Assembly (NCBI GenBank): GCA_017546585.1
Contig: JAFYWC010000021.1
Span: forward strand, 1 to 64,000
Length of the DNA: 64,000 bases
DNA from: Bacteroidales bacterium
GTDB lineage: Bacteria; Bacteroidota; Bacteroidia; Bacteroidales; UBA932
Direction of reading: 5' to 3'
Position numbers and translations under genes: made by a program. Each line of letters opens with the position of its first letter. The first letter of the stretch is position 1. Of the stretch, positions 7,971 through 16,742 are shown piece by piece. The notes beneath the pieces are model-generated. The model was given only the letters and a program-made list of their open reading frames with translations. It did not search any database and was not told the DNA's origin.

Positions 7971-8750
7971 TTATCTGCATACTATCTGTCCGTCGAATCT
8001 GAGGTCTACCGATCTGTATCGGCCTTCCTCCTTGGCCGGAGCAATGGCCTTGTAATAAAGCTCCATCTTCTCGAATTTATCTTCGATTTCTGTAGGATGT
8101 CCGAAAATGAACTTTTCCTTTCCTTTTCTCGGAACGAGGGTCAGGTTGCCGTCCTCACCTACGCTGATTTGTACGATCGCATCTTTCCATTTCCTGCTTC
8201 CGTCAATGTACTTCACCAGGTCGATCATCCTCTTGAGCCAAAGCTTCTCTTCCTCGGTGTCCGGCGTGCCTTTGTATCCGTGTTCGTTCTTCAACGGAAT
8301 CGCTCCGTCTATGATCTGAACATATGAAGCATATGTGCTCTGAAGAGGGAAGAGGAAACCCTCGGCGTCAGCATAGAATCCCTTGTCTCCCTTCTGGAAT
8401 CTCACGATAGGTCTTCTTTGAGTGATGCTGATGTTCAGAAGGCTGTCCTTGGTGGTGTATGCCTCACTCTTGTAGATGGCTGTCTTCTCATCCAGTATCG
8501 CCTCCACCTTCACGAGGTCTATCTCATCGATAGGCATACCGATATAGCCGCTGTATTCCTTGTCGATGTATTTCTTGACCTCTGACGGAGTCACGAACTG
8601 GTTGACCGTGCTGTCAGCAATCACAATCTTCACGCCCTTGCACACAATCGGCTTCCTGTCTGCGGCTCCTGCTACGCAGGACGCAATCAGTGCCGCCGCA
8701 AGCGCTGCGGCGAATAGAATCCTGATTATATGTCTGACAATCTTCGGCAT
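7971..8750 (-). CDS. ftsQ: cell division protein FtsQ/DivIB
   Basis: 259-residue bitopic membrane protein linking FtsL/FtsB-type partners to the divisome. One N-terminal transmembrane segment (about residues 8-30) is followed by a periplasmic POTRA-like region (KGVKIVIADSTVNQFVTPSEV) and the beta domain (ISITQRRPIVRF, YADAEGFLFPL) that is characteristic of FtsQ. It lies between murC and ftsA, the expected slot. The family is poorly conserved in sequence, so the call rests on domain order and position, which agree. Confidence 0.9.
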   Translation of the reverse strand: MPKIVRHIIRILFAAALAAALIASCVAGAADRKPIVCKGVKIVIADSTVNQFVTPSEVKKYIDKEYSGYIGMPIDEIDLVKVEAILDEKTAIYKSEAYTTKDSLLNISITQRRPIVRFQKGDKGFYADAEGFLFPLQSTYASYVQIIDGAIPLKNEHGYKGTPDTEEEKLWLKRMIDLVKYIDGSRKWKDAIVQISVGEDGNLTLVPRKGKEKFIFGHPTEIEDKFEKMELYYKAIAPAKEEGRYRSVDLRFDGQIVCR

Positions 8751-8751
8751 A

Positions 8752-10110
8752 TTATTTTCCTGACTTTGCTGTCAGCAGTTCTGCTATCGGTCCTGTGAGC
8801 CTGTCGATATCTCCGGCTCCGAGAGTTATGAATACTTCCTTTTCTCCGAGTTCCCATCCGTTGAGGCAGTCAAGGAGCTCCTCCTTCTTCATCATCAGCT
8901 TCTCCGGTGCGGTGATGTCCTTGAAAATGATCTCGGATGTCACGCCTGGGATAGGTAACTCTCGTGCTGGGTAGATGTCAAGAAGTATAAGTCTGTCCAC
9001 CTGGCTCAGCGATTCTGCGAACTCTGATGCGAAGTCTCGTGTCCTTGTGTAAAGATGAGGCTGGAAGATCGCTGTGAATCTGTATCCAGGATATCTGTTC
9101 TTGATCGAGCTGACTGCTGCAGAGATCTCGTTAGGGTGGTGCGCATAGTCGTCGATGTACACGAGGCCCTCCTGGTTCACCTGCATATCGAATCTTCTCT
9201 TCACTCCGCTGAAGCAGGCGAGCGCCTTGCGGACCTTCGCCGGCTCAAGGCCGTAGCTCAGTCCTATCGCCGCTGCTGCCACTCCGTTCTCGATGTTCAC
9301 CCAACCAGGGATACCTACTATGCAGTCTTCGATGACTCCGCCGGGATAGTGGAGGTTGAAACGTCCTCCCTCAAGCGGTTCAGCATAGAAGTCAGCCTCA
9401 GGTGTGTCGTATCCGTAAGTCACGATCTTTGCCTTTGTATCCTCTGCAGTAATGTCAAGACCGTGCCTTACGATCACTGTGCCGCTCACCTGGGATGCGA
9501 ATGCCTTGAACGCCTCGCGGATGTGAGCCTCGTCACCATAGATGTCGAGGTGGTCCGCATCCATTGAGGTAATCACTGCAATCTCAGGGAAAAGCTGCAG
9601 GAACGAACGGTCAAACTCGTCCGCCTCCGCCACGATCACATCATTGGCGCTGATGAGCAGATTGCTGCCGTAGTTCTTGGAAATACCTCCGAGGAATGCC
9701 GAGCATCCCTCTCCGCTGTCTGTAAAGATATGGCTCAAAAGCGTGCTTGTGGTGGTCTTTCCGTGTGTTCCGGCCACTGCCATACATCTCTGTCCCTGTG
9801 CGATCTCTCCAAGCATTCTTGAACGCTTGATCACTCTGTAACCGTTCTCCTGAACGTATACGAGTTCTCCCATATCCTTAGGGATGGCAGGAGTGTAGAC
9901 GACGAGAGTGTTCTCGACGTCCTTTGGAACGAAGTCTGTATTGTCTTCGTAGTGTATTTCGATTCCTTCGTCTTCGAGGGCCTGGGTAAGAGGCGACGGT
10001 GTCTTGTCATAGCCGGTCACCTTGAAGCCCTTGGCGTTGTAATATCGCGCAATGGCGCTCATACCGATTCCGCCGATTCCGATGAAATATATGTTTGTGT
10101 ACTCTTTCAT
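8752..10110 (-). CDS. murC: UDP-N-acetylmuramate--L-alanine ligase
   Basis: First Mur ligase: adds L-alanine to UDP-MurNAc using ATP, in the cytosol. The N-terminal Rossmann motif YFIGIGGIGMSAIA, the P-loop AGTHGKTTTSTLL (about residue 110) and the central DDYAHHPNEI block are all present. 452 residues is the usual size. The start overlaps murG by four bases and its stop lies one base from ftsQ. Confidence 0.97.
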   Translation of the reverse strand: MKEYTNIYFIGIGGIGMSAIARYYNAKGFKVTGYDKTPSPLTQALEDEGIEIHYEDNTDFVPKDVENTLVVYTPAIPKDMGELVYVQENGYRVIKRSRMLGEIAQGQRCMAVAGTHGKTTTSTLLSHIFTDSGEGCSAFLGGISKNYGSNLLISANDVIVAEADEFDRSFLQLFPEIAVITSMDADHLDIYGDEAHIREAFKAFASQVSGTVIVRHGLDITAEDTKAKIVTYGYDTPEADFYAEPLEGGRFNLHYPGGVIEDCIVGIPGWVNIENGVAAAAIGLSYGLEPAKVRKALACFSGVKRRFDMQVNQEGLVYIDDYAHHPNEISAAVSSIKNRYPGYRFTAIFQPHLYTRTRDFASEFAESLSQVDRLILLDIYPARELPIPGVTSEIIFKDITAPEKLMMKKEELLDCLNGWELGEKEVFITLGAGDIDRLTGPIAELLTAKSGK

Positions 10111-11246
10111 TTTACAATCCTGTAAATTTCTTCAGCTATTGTCATAGCTGCATCTGTCTTTGCCAGTGCAGCGACGTTCTTCTCGATCTCTGCGATCTTC
10201 TCAGCGTCAGAAAGCAGTCCGCAGGCTGTCTGCATAAGCTTCTCTGATGCCTCTGCGTCCTTCACGATAAGGGCTGCGTTCTTGTTTACCAGCGCCATCG
10301 CGTTGTGGGTCTGGTGGTCCTCGGTCACGTTAGGTGACGGTACGAACACCGCTGCCTTGTGCGCCGCGCACATCTCCGAGATCGAGCTTGCGCCGGAGCG
10401 TGAGATGATCACGTCGGCAGCCGCATACGCGAGGTCCATTCTGCTGATGAAGTCGGAGTGCTGTATGTTGCCGAGGCATCCGTTGCCTTTGCCGGCAGCC
10501 TTCGCCTCTTCCATAAATGCGTCTACAGAAGCCTTGTAGTACTTTCCGCACTGCCAGATTATCTCGACGCCTTCGCCTCCTGGACATCCGTCATTGATCC
10601 ATTTCTTCATCGCGTTGTTCAGAGTGCCGCTTCCGAGACTACCTCCCACGATGAGAAGGTGCTTCATATCAGGGTTGAGACCGTAGTGCCTGAATGCTTC
10701 TGCCTTCATTGCCTCATCTGCAGGAACGATCTCCTTGCGGATAGGATTACCGCTCAGAACGATCTTCTCTGCAGGGAAGAATCTCTCCATTCCCTCGTAT
10801 GCCACACAGATGCATCCAGCCTTCTTTCCGAGAATCTTGTTGGTGAGTCCCGCGAAACCGTTCTGCTCCTGGATGAGGGTTGGCACACCCATACGTGTGG
10901 CAGCCCAGAGGAGGGGAGCGCTGGCATATCCGCCCACTCCGATCGCGATATCCGGCTTGAAGGTGCGGATCACCTTCTTCGCCTGCCATACGCTCTTGAG
11001 GACCTTGAACGGCAGAGCAAGATTGGAGAGTGTCAGCTGTCGTTTGAGACCTGTAATCGGCAGACCTATGATCTCATAACCTGCCGCCGGCACTTTCTCC
11101 ATCTCCATTCTGCCCTCTGCTCCTACGAAGAGGATCTCAGTCTCAGGATTAAGTTCCTTGAGTTTGTTGGCTATGGACAGGGCGGGGAAAATGTGTCCGC
11201 CTGTTCCTCCACCGCTGATGATTGCGCGTATCTTTCTGTATTCCAT
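10107..11246 (-). CDS. murG: UDP-GlcNAc:lipid I N-acetylglucosaminyltransferase
   Basis: Peripheral membrane GT28 glycosyltransferase converting lipid I to lipid II. The N-terminal ISGGGTGGHIFPALSIA and the central GGSLGSGTLNNAM glycine loops, plus SRSGASSISEM in the UDP-GlcNAc site, are diagnostic. 379 residues is typical. It sits three bases after ftsW and overlaps murC by four bases. Confidence 0.97.
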   Translation of the reverse strand: MEYRKIRAIISGGGTGGHIFPALSIANKLKELNPETEILFVGAEGRMEMEKVPAAGYEIIGLPITGLKRQLTLSNLALPFKVLKSVWQAKKVIRTFKPDIAIGVGGYASAPLLWAATRMGVPTLIQEQNGFAGLTNKILGKKAGCICVAYEGMERFFPAEKIVLSGNPIRKEIVPADEAMKAEAFRHYGLNPDMKHLLIVGGSLGSGTLNNAMKKWINDGCPGGEGVEIIWQCGKYYKASVDAFMEEAKAAGKGNGCLGNIQHSDFISRMDLAYAAADVIISRSGASSISEMCAAHKAAVFVPSPNVTEDHQTHNAMALVNKNAALIVKDAEASEKLMQTACGLLSDAEKIAEIEKNVAALAKTDAAMTIAEEIYRIVK

Positions 11247-11249
11247 AAC

Positions 11250-12632
11250 CTAGTCTTCTATCTTTTCCGCTGCCGCGAGATTTTCTTCAATGCTGTTTTT
11301 CGATGTCTGTGTCATTTCCTCTGCACTCTGGATCTTCTTCTTCGCCTTTCTGCTGATGCTGAGGATGACTCCGAACGCTGCGCAGAACACCAGGAAGGCG
11401 CTGGCGCCGTGACTGATGAGCGGAAGCGTCTGACCGGTCATAGGGCCGATGTCCACATTCACCGCTATGTGCATAAACGCCTGGCCGGTGATGAGCAGTG
11501 CCAGACCTCCGACCGCATATCTTGCGAATTCGTCGTCGCTCATTCTGGATATTATCACGCTGCGGGCAAGTACGCTCAGGTATATGATAAGAATGATGAT
11601 ACCTCCTATCAGACCATACTCCTCCACGAGGAAACTGTACATATAATCACCGTATATGTTGCTGACCTGATATTTCTGTGTACTGTTGCCGGTGTGCTTT
11701 CCTATGATTCTGCCTTCATATATTGCGATTTTTGCAGATACCGGCTGTCTGAGTGTGTCCAGCAGATTGTGGAAATCGTCACCCTTCAGTCCTTCAAGAC
11801 GGTTCATATCGTAGTCGACGTTCATTCGGCTGACTATTGTACCGATTCGGCTCATCTTCTCTCCGTCGCTGATCTTGTATACTGCGAACAGGGCGGCGAA
11901 GCCTGCCAGGCCGACGAATCCGGCCAAAGCAAGTTCCTTCCACGGAACTCCGCATATGATCATAGTCGCAATCAGTATGAATCCTACGAAGATGGCACTT
12001 GATCCGCTACCCTTCAATATCAGCATACATACTATGATGGAAGGAAGGTATATATAGAAGATCCTCTTCCATTTGGTGAGCCTGAGGAACCTTAGGGACG
12101 GATATTTGTCTGCAAGGTTATTGGCCATCGTCAGCGTTTTGCTTCTGCGTCTCTCTTTACGTGCCCTCATATCTTCGTTGATGGCATACGCTGCCCAGGA
12201 TAGGTAAAGCACCATACATACTTTGACCACCTCGAATACGTGGATCTGCAGGCCCATCAGTTTGAAGTTTCTGATGGCACCGTTGATCTCCTCTGTCTTG
12301 ATGAAGCCCCAGTCGATCTCCTTCACCAGGAGTGACAGCAGTGCCAGAGAGAAAACAAAGCCCAATTTCGACAGACTTCTGATCCATTTGATCTCGAAAT
12401 GGTACAGAACGAACATTACGATAATGCCGAGGAACACGACAAATCCGTGGTCCTTCATTGTCGCAAGTCTGCTGCTCTGTGCAGGCAACAGCGGGGTAGA
12501 AGAGAATATGGCAAGGAATGATATAAGAATCAGAAGGATGATGATGATCAGTATCACCTTGTCACCCTTCAGGTTCATCATTCTGTTCCAGACTGTCTTC
12601 AGCCAGCCGTTCTGTTTCTCGTTGTTCTCCAT
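11250..12632 (-). CDS. ftsW: FtsW, SEDS peptidoglycan polymerase
   Basis: 460-residue polytopic inner-membrane protein of the SEDS family, the glycosyltransferase partner of the division transpeptidase. It has about ten hydrophobic segments and the C-terminal signature GPMTGQTLPLISHGASAF. An unusually polar N-terminus (about 25 residues) and a C-terminal cytosolic tail rich in charged residues bracket the core. Neighbours murD and murG lie three bases away on each side. FtsW rather than RodA is chosen because of its place in the dcw cluster. Confidence 0.93.
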   Translation of the reverse strand: MENNEKQNGWLKTVWNRMMNLKGDKVILIIIILLILISFLAIFSSTPLLPAQSSRLATMKDHGFVVFLGIIVMFVLYHFEIKWIRSLSKLGFVFSLALLSLLVKEIDWGFIKTEEINGAIRNFKLMGLQIHVFEVVKVCMVLYLSWAAYAINEDMRARKERRRSKTLTMANNLADKYPSLRFLRLTKWKRIFYIYLPSIIVCMLILKGSGSSAIFVGFILIATMIICGVPWKELALAGFVGLAGFAALFAVYKISDGEKMSRIGTIVSRMNVDYDMNRLEGLKGDDFHNLLDTLRQPVSAKIAIYEGRIIGKHTGNSTQKYQVSNIYGDYMYSFLVEEYGLIGGIIILIIYLSVLARSVIISRMSDDEFARYAVGGLALLITGQAFMHIAVNVDIGPMTGQTLPLISHGASAFLVFCAAFGVILSISRKAKKKIQSAEEMTQTSKNSIEENLAAAEKIED

Positions 12633-12635
12633 ATA

Positions 12636-13970
12636 TTAGAGGTTTCTTACTGCTTCCTTGAACTGTCTGCCTCTATCCTCGTAGTTCTTGAAAAGGTCGA
12701 AGCTCGCGCAGCACGGCGAGAGGAGGACTACGTCTCCGCTCTCGGCGAGCTTGCTCGCAAGCTGTACGGCATCCTTGGCGGATGTCACGTCGTGGATCTC
12801 AGGAACGATGCCTCCGAACGAATCGTGAAGCTTCTGGTTGTCCACACCCATACAGATGAGCGCCTTCACCTTCTCCTTCGCGAGCGGGAGGAGACTGCTG
12901 TAGTCGTTGCCCTTGTCTGTACCGCCTGCGATCCATACCACAGGTCTTGTCTGGCACTCGAGAGCATACCACGCAGAATCCACGTTTGTAGCCTTTGAGT
13001 CGTTGATGTAAAGTACGTCTCTGATGCTGAGGACGTTCTCAAGTCTGTGCTCCACAGCCTGGAAGGTAGCGAGTCCGCTTCTGATGGCCTCGTTGTCGAT
13101 GTCCATCACCTTGGCAGCGATAGCTGCAGCCATAGAGTTGTATACGTTGTGTCTTCCGCCGAGCGCAAGCTCCTGGAGGTACATATCGCACTCTTCCTCC
13201 TTGTAGCGGACGATCATTCTGTCATCCTTCACGAATGCGCCCTGTGCCACTTCCTCCTTCTGAGAGAACGGAAGCTTCTGGGCCTTCATCACGATCTGGT
13301 CGAGGTGCTTGATGGTGATGTCGTCGTCCGAGCAGAAGATGAAACAGTCTTCGTTCGACATATTTCTTGTGATGCGGAACTTTGACTTCACGTAGTTCTC
13401 CATCTTGTAGTCATATCTGTCAAGGTGGTCAGGAGTGATGTTTGTGATGATCGCAATGTCCGCCTTGAAGTCGTATACGTTGTCAAGCTGGAAGCTGCTG
13501 AGCTCCAGTACGTAGATGTCGTGCTGCTCGGTAGCCACCTGGAAAGCGTAGCTCTTTCCGATGTTGCCGCCGAGGCCCACATTCATACCCGCGTTCTTGA
13601 GCAGGTGATAGATGAGGGATGTGGTTGTGGTCTTTCCGTTGCTTCCGGTGATGCACACCTTCTTTGCAGAGTCGTATCTGCCTGCAAACTCGATCTCGGA
13701 GATGATGCCGATGCCTCCGTCAGCAATCTTCTTCACCATAGGTGCTGTTGACGGGATGCCGGGACTCTTGATCACCTCATCCGCGTTGAGGATGAGTTCC
13801 TCGGAATGTCCACCCTGCTCGTATGGGATACCCCACTCGTCGAGCACAGCGGTGTACTTCTCCGAAATCTTTCCCATATCGGAAAGGAATACATCGAAAC
13901 CTTTGACTTTCGCGAGGACTGCCGAGCCTACGCCGCTCTCTCCGCCTCCTAATACTACTACTCTTGACAT
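12636..13970 (-). CDS. murD: UDP-N-acetylmuramoylalanine--D-glutamate ligase
   Basis: Second Mur ligase, adding D-glutamate. The N-terminal VVLGGGESGVGSA motif, the P-loop ITGSNGKTTTTSL (about residue 110) and the YINDSKATN block near residue 315 identify MurD. 444 residues is typical. It starts with an ATG 15 bases after mraY and ends three bases before ftsW. Confidence 0.97.
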   Translation of the reverse strand: MSRVVVLGGGESGVGSAVLAKVKGFDVFLSDMGKISEKYTAVLDEWGIPYEQGGHSEELILNADEVIKSPGIPSTAPMVKKIADGGIGIISEIEFAGRYDSAKKVCITGSNGKTTTTSLIYHLLKNAGMNVGLGGNIGKSYAFQVATEQHDIYVLELSSFQLDNVYDFKADIAIITNITPDHLDRYDYKMENYVKSKFRITRNMSNEDCFIFCSDDDITIKHLDQIVMKAQKLPFSQKEEVAQGAFVKDDRMIVRYKEEECDMYLQELALGGRHNVYNSMAAAIAAKVMDIDNEAIRSGLATFQAVEHRLENVLSIRDVLYINDSKATNVDSAWYALECQTRPVVWIAGGTDKGNDYSSLLPLAKEKVKALICMGVDNQKLHDSFGGIVPEIHDVTSAKDAVQLASKLAESGDVVLLSPCCASFDLFKNYEDRGRQFKEAVRNL

Positions 13971-13985
13971 AACCGTATATAATGA

Positions 13986-15254
13986 CTATCTAATCTTCAA
14001 CAATGCTATTGTAATGACAGCGAGGATCATTCCCACGATCCAGAATCTTGTCACGATCTTTGCCTCAGGAAGTGCCTTTGCAGGACCCTTGATGAGCGCT
14101 GGAATGCCTTCCTTCTGGTAATGGTGGTGGAGGGGAGCCATCTTGAATATTCTTCTTCCCTCACCGTATCTCTTTTTTGTGTATTTGAAGTAGAATCTCT
14201 GCATAAGCACAGAAACGCTTTCAGCAAAGAATACTCCACAGAGGATCGGAATCAGCAGTTCCTTTCTGATGAGGACTGCAGTGACGCCGATGATGCCTCC
14301 AAGCATAAGGCTGCCGGTGTCTCCCATAAACACCTGGGCAGGGTAGGTGTTGTACCAAAGGAAGCCGATGAGTGCTCCCACGAGTGCGGACATAAACACA
14401 GCGAGTTCACCGCTGCCTGGGATGTACATAATGTTGAGGTAGTCCGCGTTCACGACGTTGCCGCCGAGCCAGGCGAAGATTCCGAGGACTACTCCCACTA
14501 TCGCAGATGTACCTGCTGCAAGTCCGTCCATACCGTCAGTGAGGTTGACTCCGTTTGAGCAGGCAGTGATTACGACGATGATCATAAGCACGTAAATGGC
14601 CCATTTGCAGTACCATCCGAGGGTTCCCTTGAACGGCGAGAGATACTTGTAATCGAACTCGTGGCTCTTTACAAACGGGATAGTGGTGGTTGTGCTCTTG
14701 ACTACATCCTGGTTCTGGACTGTCGCTACGACGGTGCTGTCGGCTGTGATCTCGATTGTCTCTGTCACCTCCACATTCTCTCTTACCACGATCTGGTCGC
14801 TGAAGCATACTGCGAGGCCGATGGCGAGAGCCATAAGGCCCTGTGCGACGAGCTTGCCCTTCTCGCTCATTCCTTCCTTGTTCTTCTTGAACACCTTGAT
14901 GTAGTCATCGGCGAATCCTATGAGGAAGAACCATACTGTGCTGATGAGGAGCAGCATAGTGTAGATGTTGGTAAGGTCCGCGAAAAACAGTACCGGAATC
15001 ACTACCGATACGAAGATGATGACACCACCCATTGTTGGAGTGCCCTTCTTTTGCATCTGACCCTCGAGACCAAGGTCTCTGATGGTCTCACCGATCTGCT
15101 TCTTCTGAAGCCAGCCGATGATCTTTCTTCCTGCGAAGATGGAGATGAGCAGGGCAGTGGTGAATGACACTATGGCCCTGAAAGACAGGTAGTGGAAAAG
15201 ACCCTGTCCAGGGATGTCAAACTCCTTGAGGTATTCGAAAAGGTGGTATATCAT
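13986..15254 (-). CDS. mraY: phospho-N-acetylmuramoyl-pentapeptide transferase
   Basis: Inner-membrane enzyme transferring phospho-MurNAc-pentapeptide to undecaprenyl phosphate to make lipid I. Family motifs visible are KKGTPTMGG, FADDYIK with the catalytic aspartates, NLTDGMDGLAAG and HHHYQKEG. At 422 residues it exceeds the 360 of E. coli; the extra is a Thr/Val/Glu-rich extracytoplasmic loop of about 60 residues (around 170-230) between transmembrane segments, a feature seen in Bacteroidota MraY. It lies between murE and murD. Confidence 0.97.
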   Translation of the reverse strand: MIYHLFEYLKEFDIPGQGLFHYLSFRAIVSFTTALLISIFAGRKIIGWLQKKQIGETIRDLGLEGQMQKKGTPTMGGVIIFVSVVIPVLFFADLTNIYTMLLLISTVWFFLIGFADDYIKVFKKNKEGMSEKGKLVAQGLMALAIGLAVCFSDQIVVRENVEVTETIEITADSTVVATVQNQDVVKSTTTTIPFVKSHEFDYKYLSPFKGTLGWYCKWAIYVLMIIVVITACSNGVNLTDGMDGLAAGTSAIVGVVLGIFAWLGGNVVNADYLNIMYIPGSGELAVFMSALVGALIGFLWYNTYPAQVFMGDTGSLMLGGIIGVTAVLIRKELLIPILCGVFFAESVSVLMQRFYFKYTKKRYGEGRRIFKMAPLHHHYQKEGIPALIKGPAKALPEAKIVTRFWIVGMILAVITIALLKIR

Positions 15255-15266
15255 ATTTCTCGTTCT

Positions 15267-16742
15267 TTATCTGTTTTCTTCGAAGATTCCGTTTACGATC
15301 TCTTTCTCATCGAAATGGAATTTTCCGTTTTCGTTGATCTGGTATGTCTCGTGGCCCTTGCCGGCGAGGAGGATTGTCGCGCCCTGCGAAGCGATCATAA
15401 TCGCAGTCCTGATGGCCTGCTCCCTGTCCTCGATGAAGAGTGACTTGGCCTTGCCTGCGGTGTCCATTCCGGCCTTGATGTCCGCCATAATGTCGGATGT
15501 CTTCTCGCTTCGGCTGTTGTCTGAAGTGACCACTATCTTGTCGGCCATCTTCTGTGCGATCTTCGCCATCTCGGGACGCTTTGTCTTGTCTCTGTCGCCG
15601 CCGCATCCGAAGAGGCAGATGAGTTCTCTGTCCGGAGCAATCTCCCTGAGGGTCTTGAGCACGTTCTCAAGGGCGTCAGGAGTGTGGGCATAGTCGATGA
15701 TGACTGAAATGTCCCTCGGTCCGCGGATGTTCTCAAGTCTTCCCGGTGCCGGAAGCAGTGTGCTCATAGCCATAAGCACTTCCTCCGGTTCTGCTCCGAG
15801 CGTCACTGCTGTGGTGTAGATCGCGAGGAGGTTGTATGCATTGTGCATTCCGATGAGTCTGCTCCAGCTTTCCTTGCCGTCGATTTTCAGCAGCATTCCT
15901 TCGAAACTCTGCTCCATCACCTTGCAGGTATGGTCGGCGATGCTTCTGCACGAATATGTGACAGTCTTCGCCTTTGTGTTCTGCAGCATCACCATTCCGT
16001 TTCTGTCATCGATGTTTGTGATGGCATAAGCGTCAGGCGGCAATGTGTCGAAGAACAGTTTCTTGCACCTTAGGTACTCGGCGAATGTCTTGTGGTAGTC
16101 GAGATGGTCGTGTGTCAGGTTGGAGAAGATGCCTGCCTTGAACTTGAGGCCTGCCACTCTGTCCTGCTCCACTCCGATAGAACTCACTTCCATAAAGCAG
16201 TATTCACAGCCTGCGTTCACCATATCGTTGAGCATCGAGTTGATAGTCAACGGGTCTGATGTGGTGTTCACTGCCTCTGTTCCCTTTGTGCCTACGTAGT
16301 TTGCAATGGTAGAGAGGAGGCCGCAGTTGTATCCCAATGCCATAAACATCCTGTAAAGGAGAGTGACAGTGGTTGTCTTTCCGTTTGTTCCAGTGATGCC
16401 GACAAGAGTCAGTTTCTCTGAAGGGTTGTCATAGAAGTTTGCTGCGATGATGGCCAATGAGCGTCTTGAAGAATCTGTCTTGATCAGCGTGATTCCATCT
16501 CTTTCAAACCCTGTGAGCTGGAAGTCGAGAGCCTCCTGGTCTTCATACACAATCGCGCAGGCTCCTTTTCCGATAGCGCGCGAGATGTACTCGTGTCCAT
16601 CGACTGCAAAGCCTTTGACTGCTACGAAAAGCGAACATCTTGTCACTTTTCTCGAGTCGCTGCAAACTGCGTCGATCTCTATGGCTCCGTTGCCCTCTAC
16701 TATGACGGCTCCGCTGTTCTTAAGAATTCTGTCAAGTCTCAT
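15267..16742 (-). CDS. murE: UDP-MurNAc-tripeptide synthetase, probably diaminopimelate-adding
   Basis: Third Mur ligase, adding the third stem-peptide residue. The P-loop GITGTNGKTTT (about residue 115), HDHLDYHKT and DYAHTPDAL are diagnostic; 491 residues is normal. The residues that select the amino acid read D408-N-S-R411, where meso-DAP enzymes have DNPR. The arginine that contacts DAP is kept but the proline is serine. DAP specificity is still the best inference, since Gram-negative Bacteroidota use DAP. The ATG overlaps the stop of the upstream ftsI gene by four bases. Confidence 0.95.
   Translation of the reverse strand: MRLDRILKNSGAVIVEGNGAIEIDAVCSDSRKVTRCSLFVAVKGFAVDGHEYISRAIGKGACAIVYEDQEALDFQLTGFERDGITLIKTDSSRRSLAIIAANFYDNPSEKLTLVGITGTNGKTTTVTLLYRMFMALGYNCGLLSTIANYVGTKGTEAVNTTSDPLTINSMLNDMVNAGCEYCFMEVSSIGVEQDRVAGLKFKAGIFSNLTHDHLDYHKTFAEYLRCKKLFFDTLPPDAYAITNIDDRNGMVMLQNTKAKTVTYSCRSIADHTCKVMEQSFEGMLLKIDGKESWSRLIGMHNAYNLLAIYTTAVTLGAEPEEVLMAMSTLLPAPGRLENIRGPRDISVIIDYAHTPDALENVLKTLREIAPDRELICLFGCGGDRDKTKRPEMAKIAQKMADKIVVTSDNSRSEKTSDIMADIKAGMDTAGKAKSLFIEDREQAIRTAIMIASQGATILLAGKGHETYQINENGKFHFDEKEIVNGIFEENR

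Noticed and set aside
10458..12002. Long plus-strand open frame (514 codons) opposite murG and ftsW
   Set aside because: Antisense shadow: it spans the boundary of two well-conserved genes, its translation is rich in Cys/His/Leu with no family motif, and it lacks a promoter.
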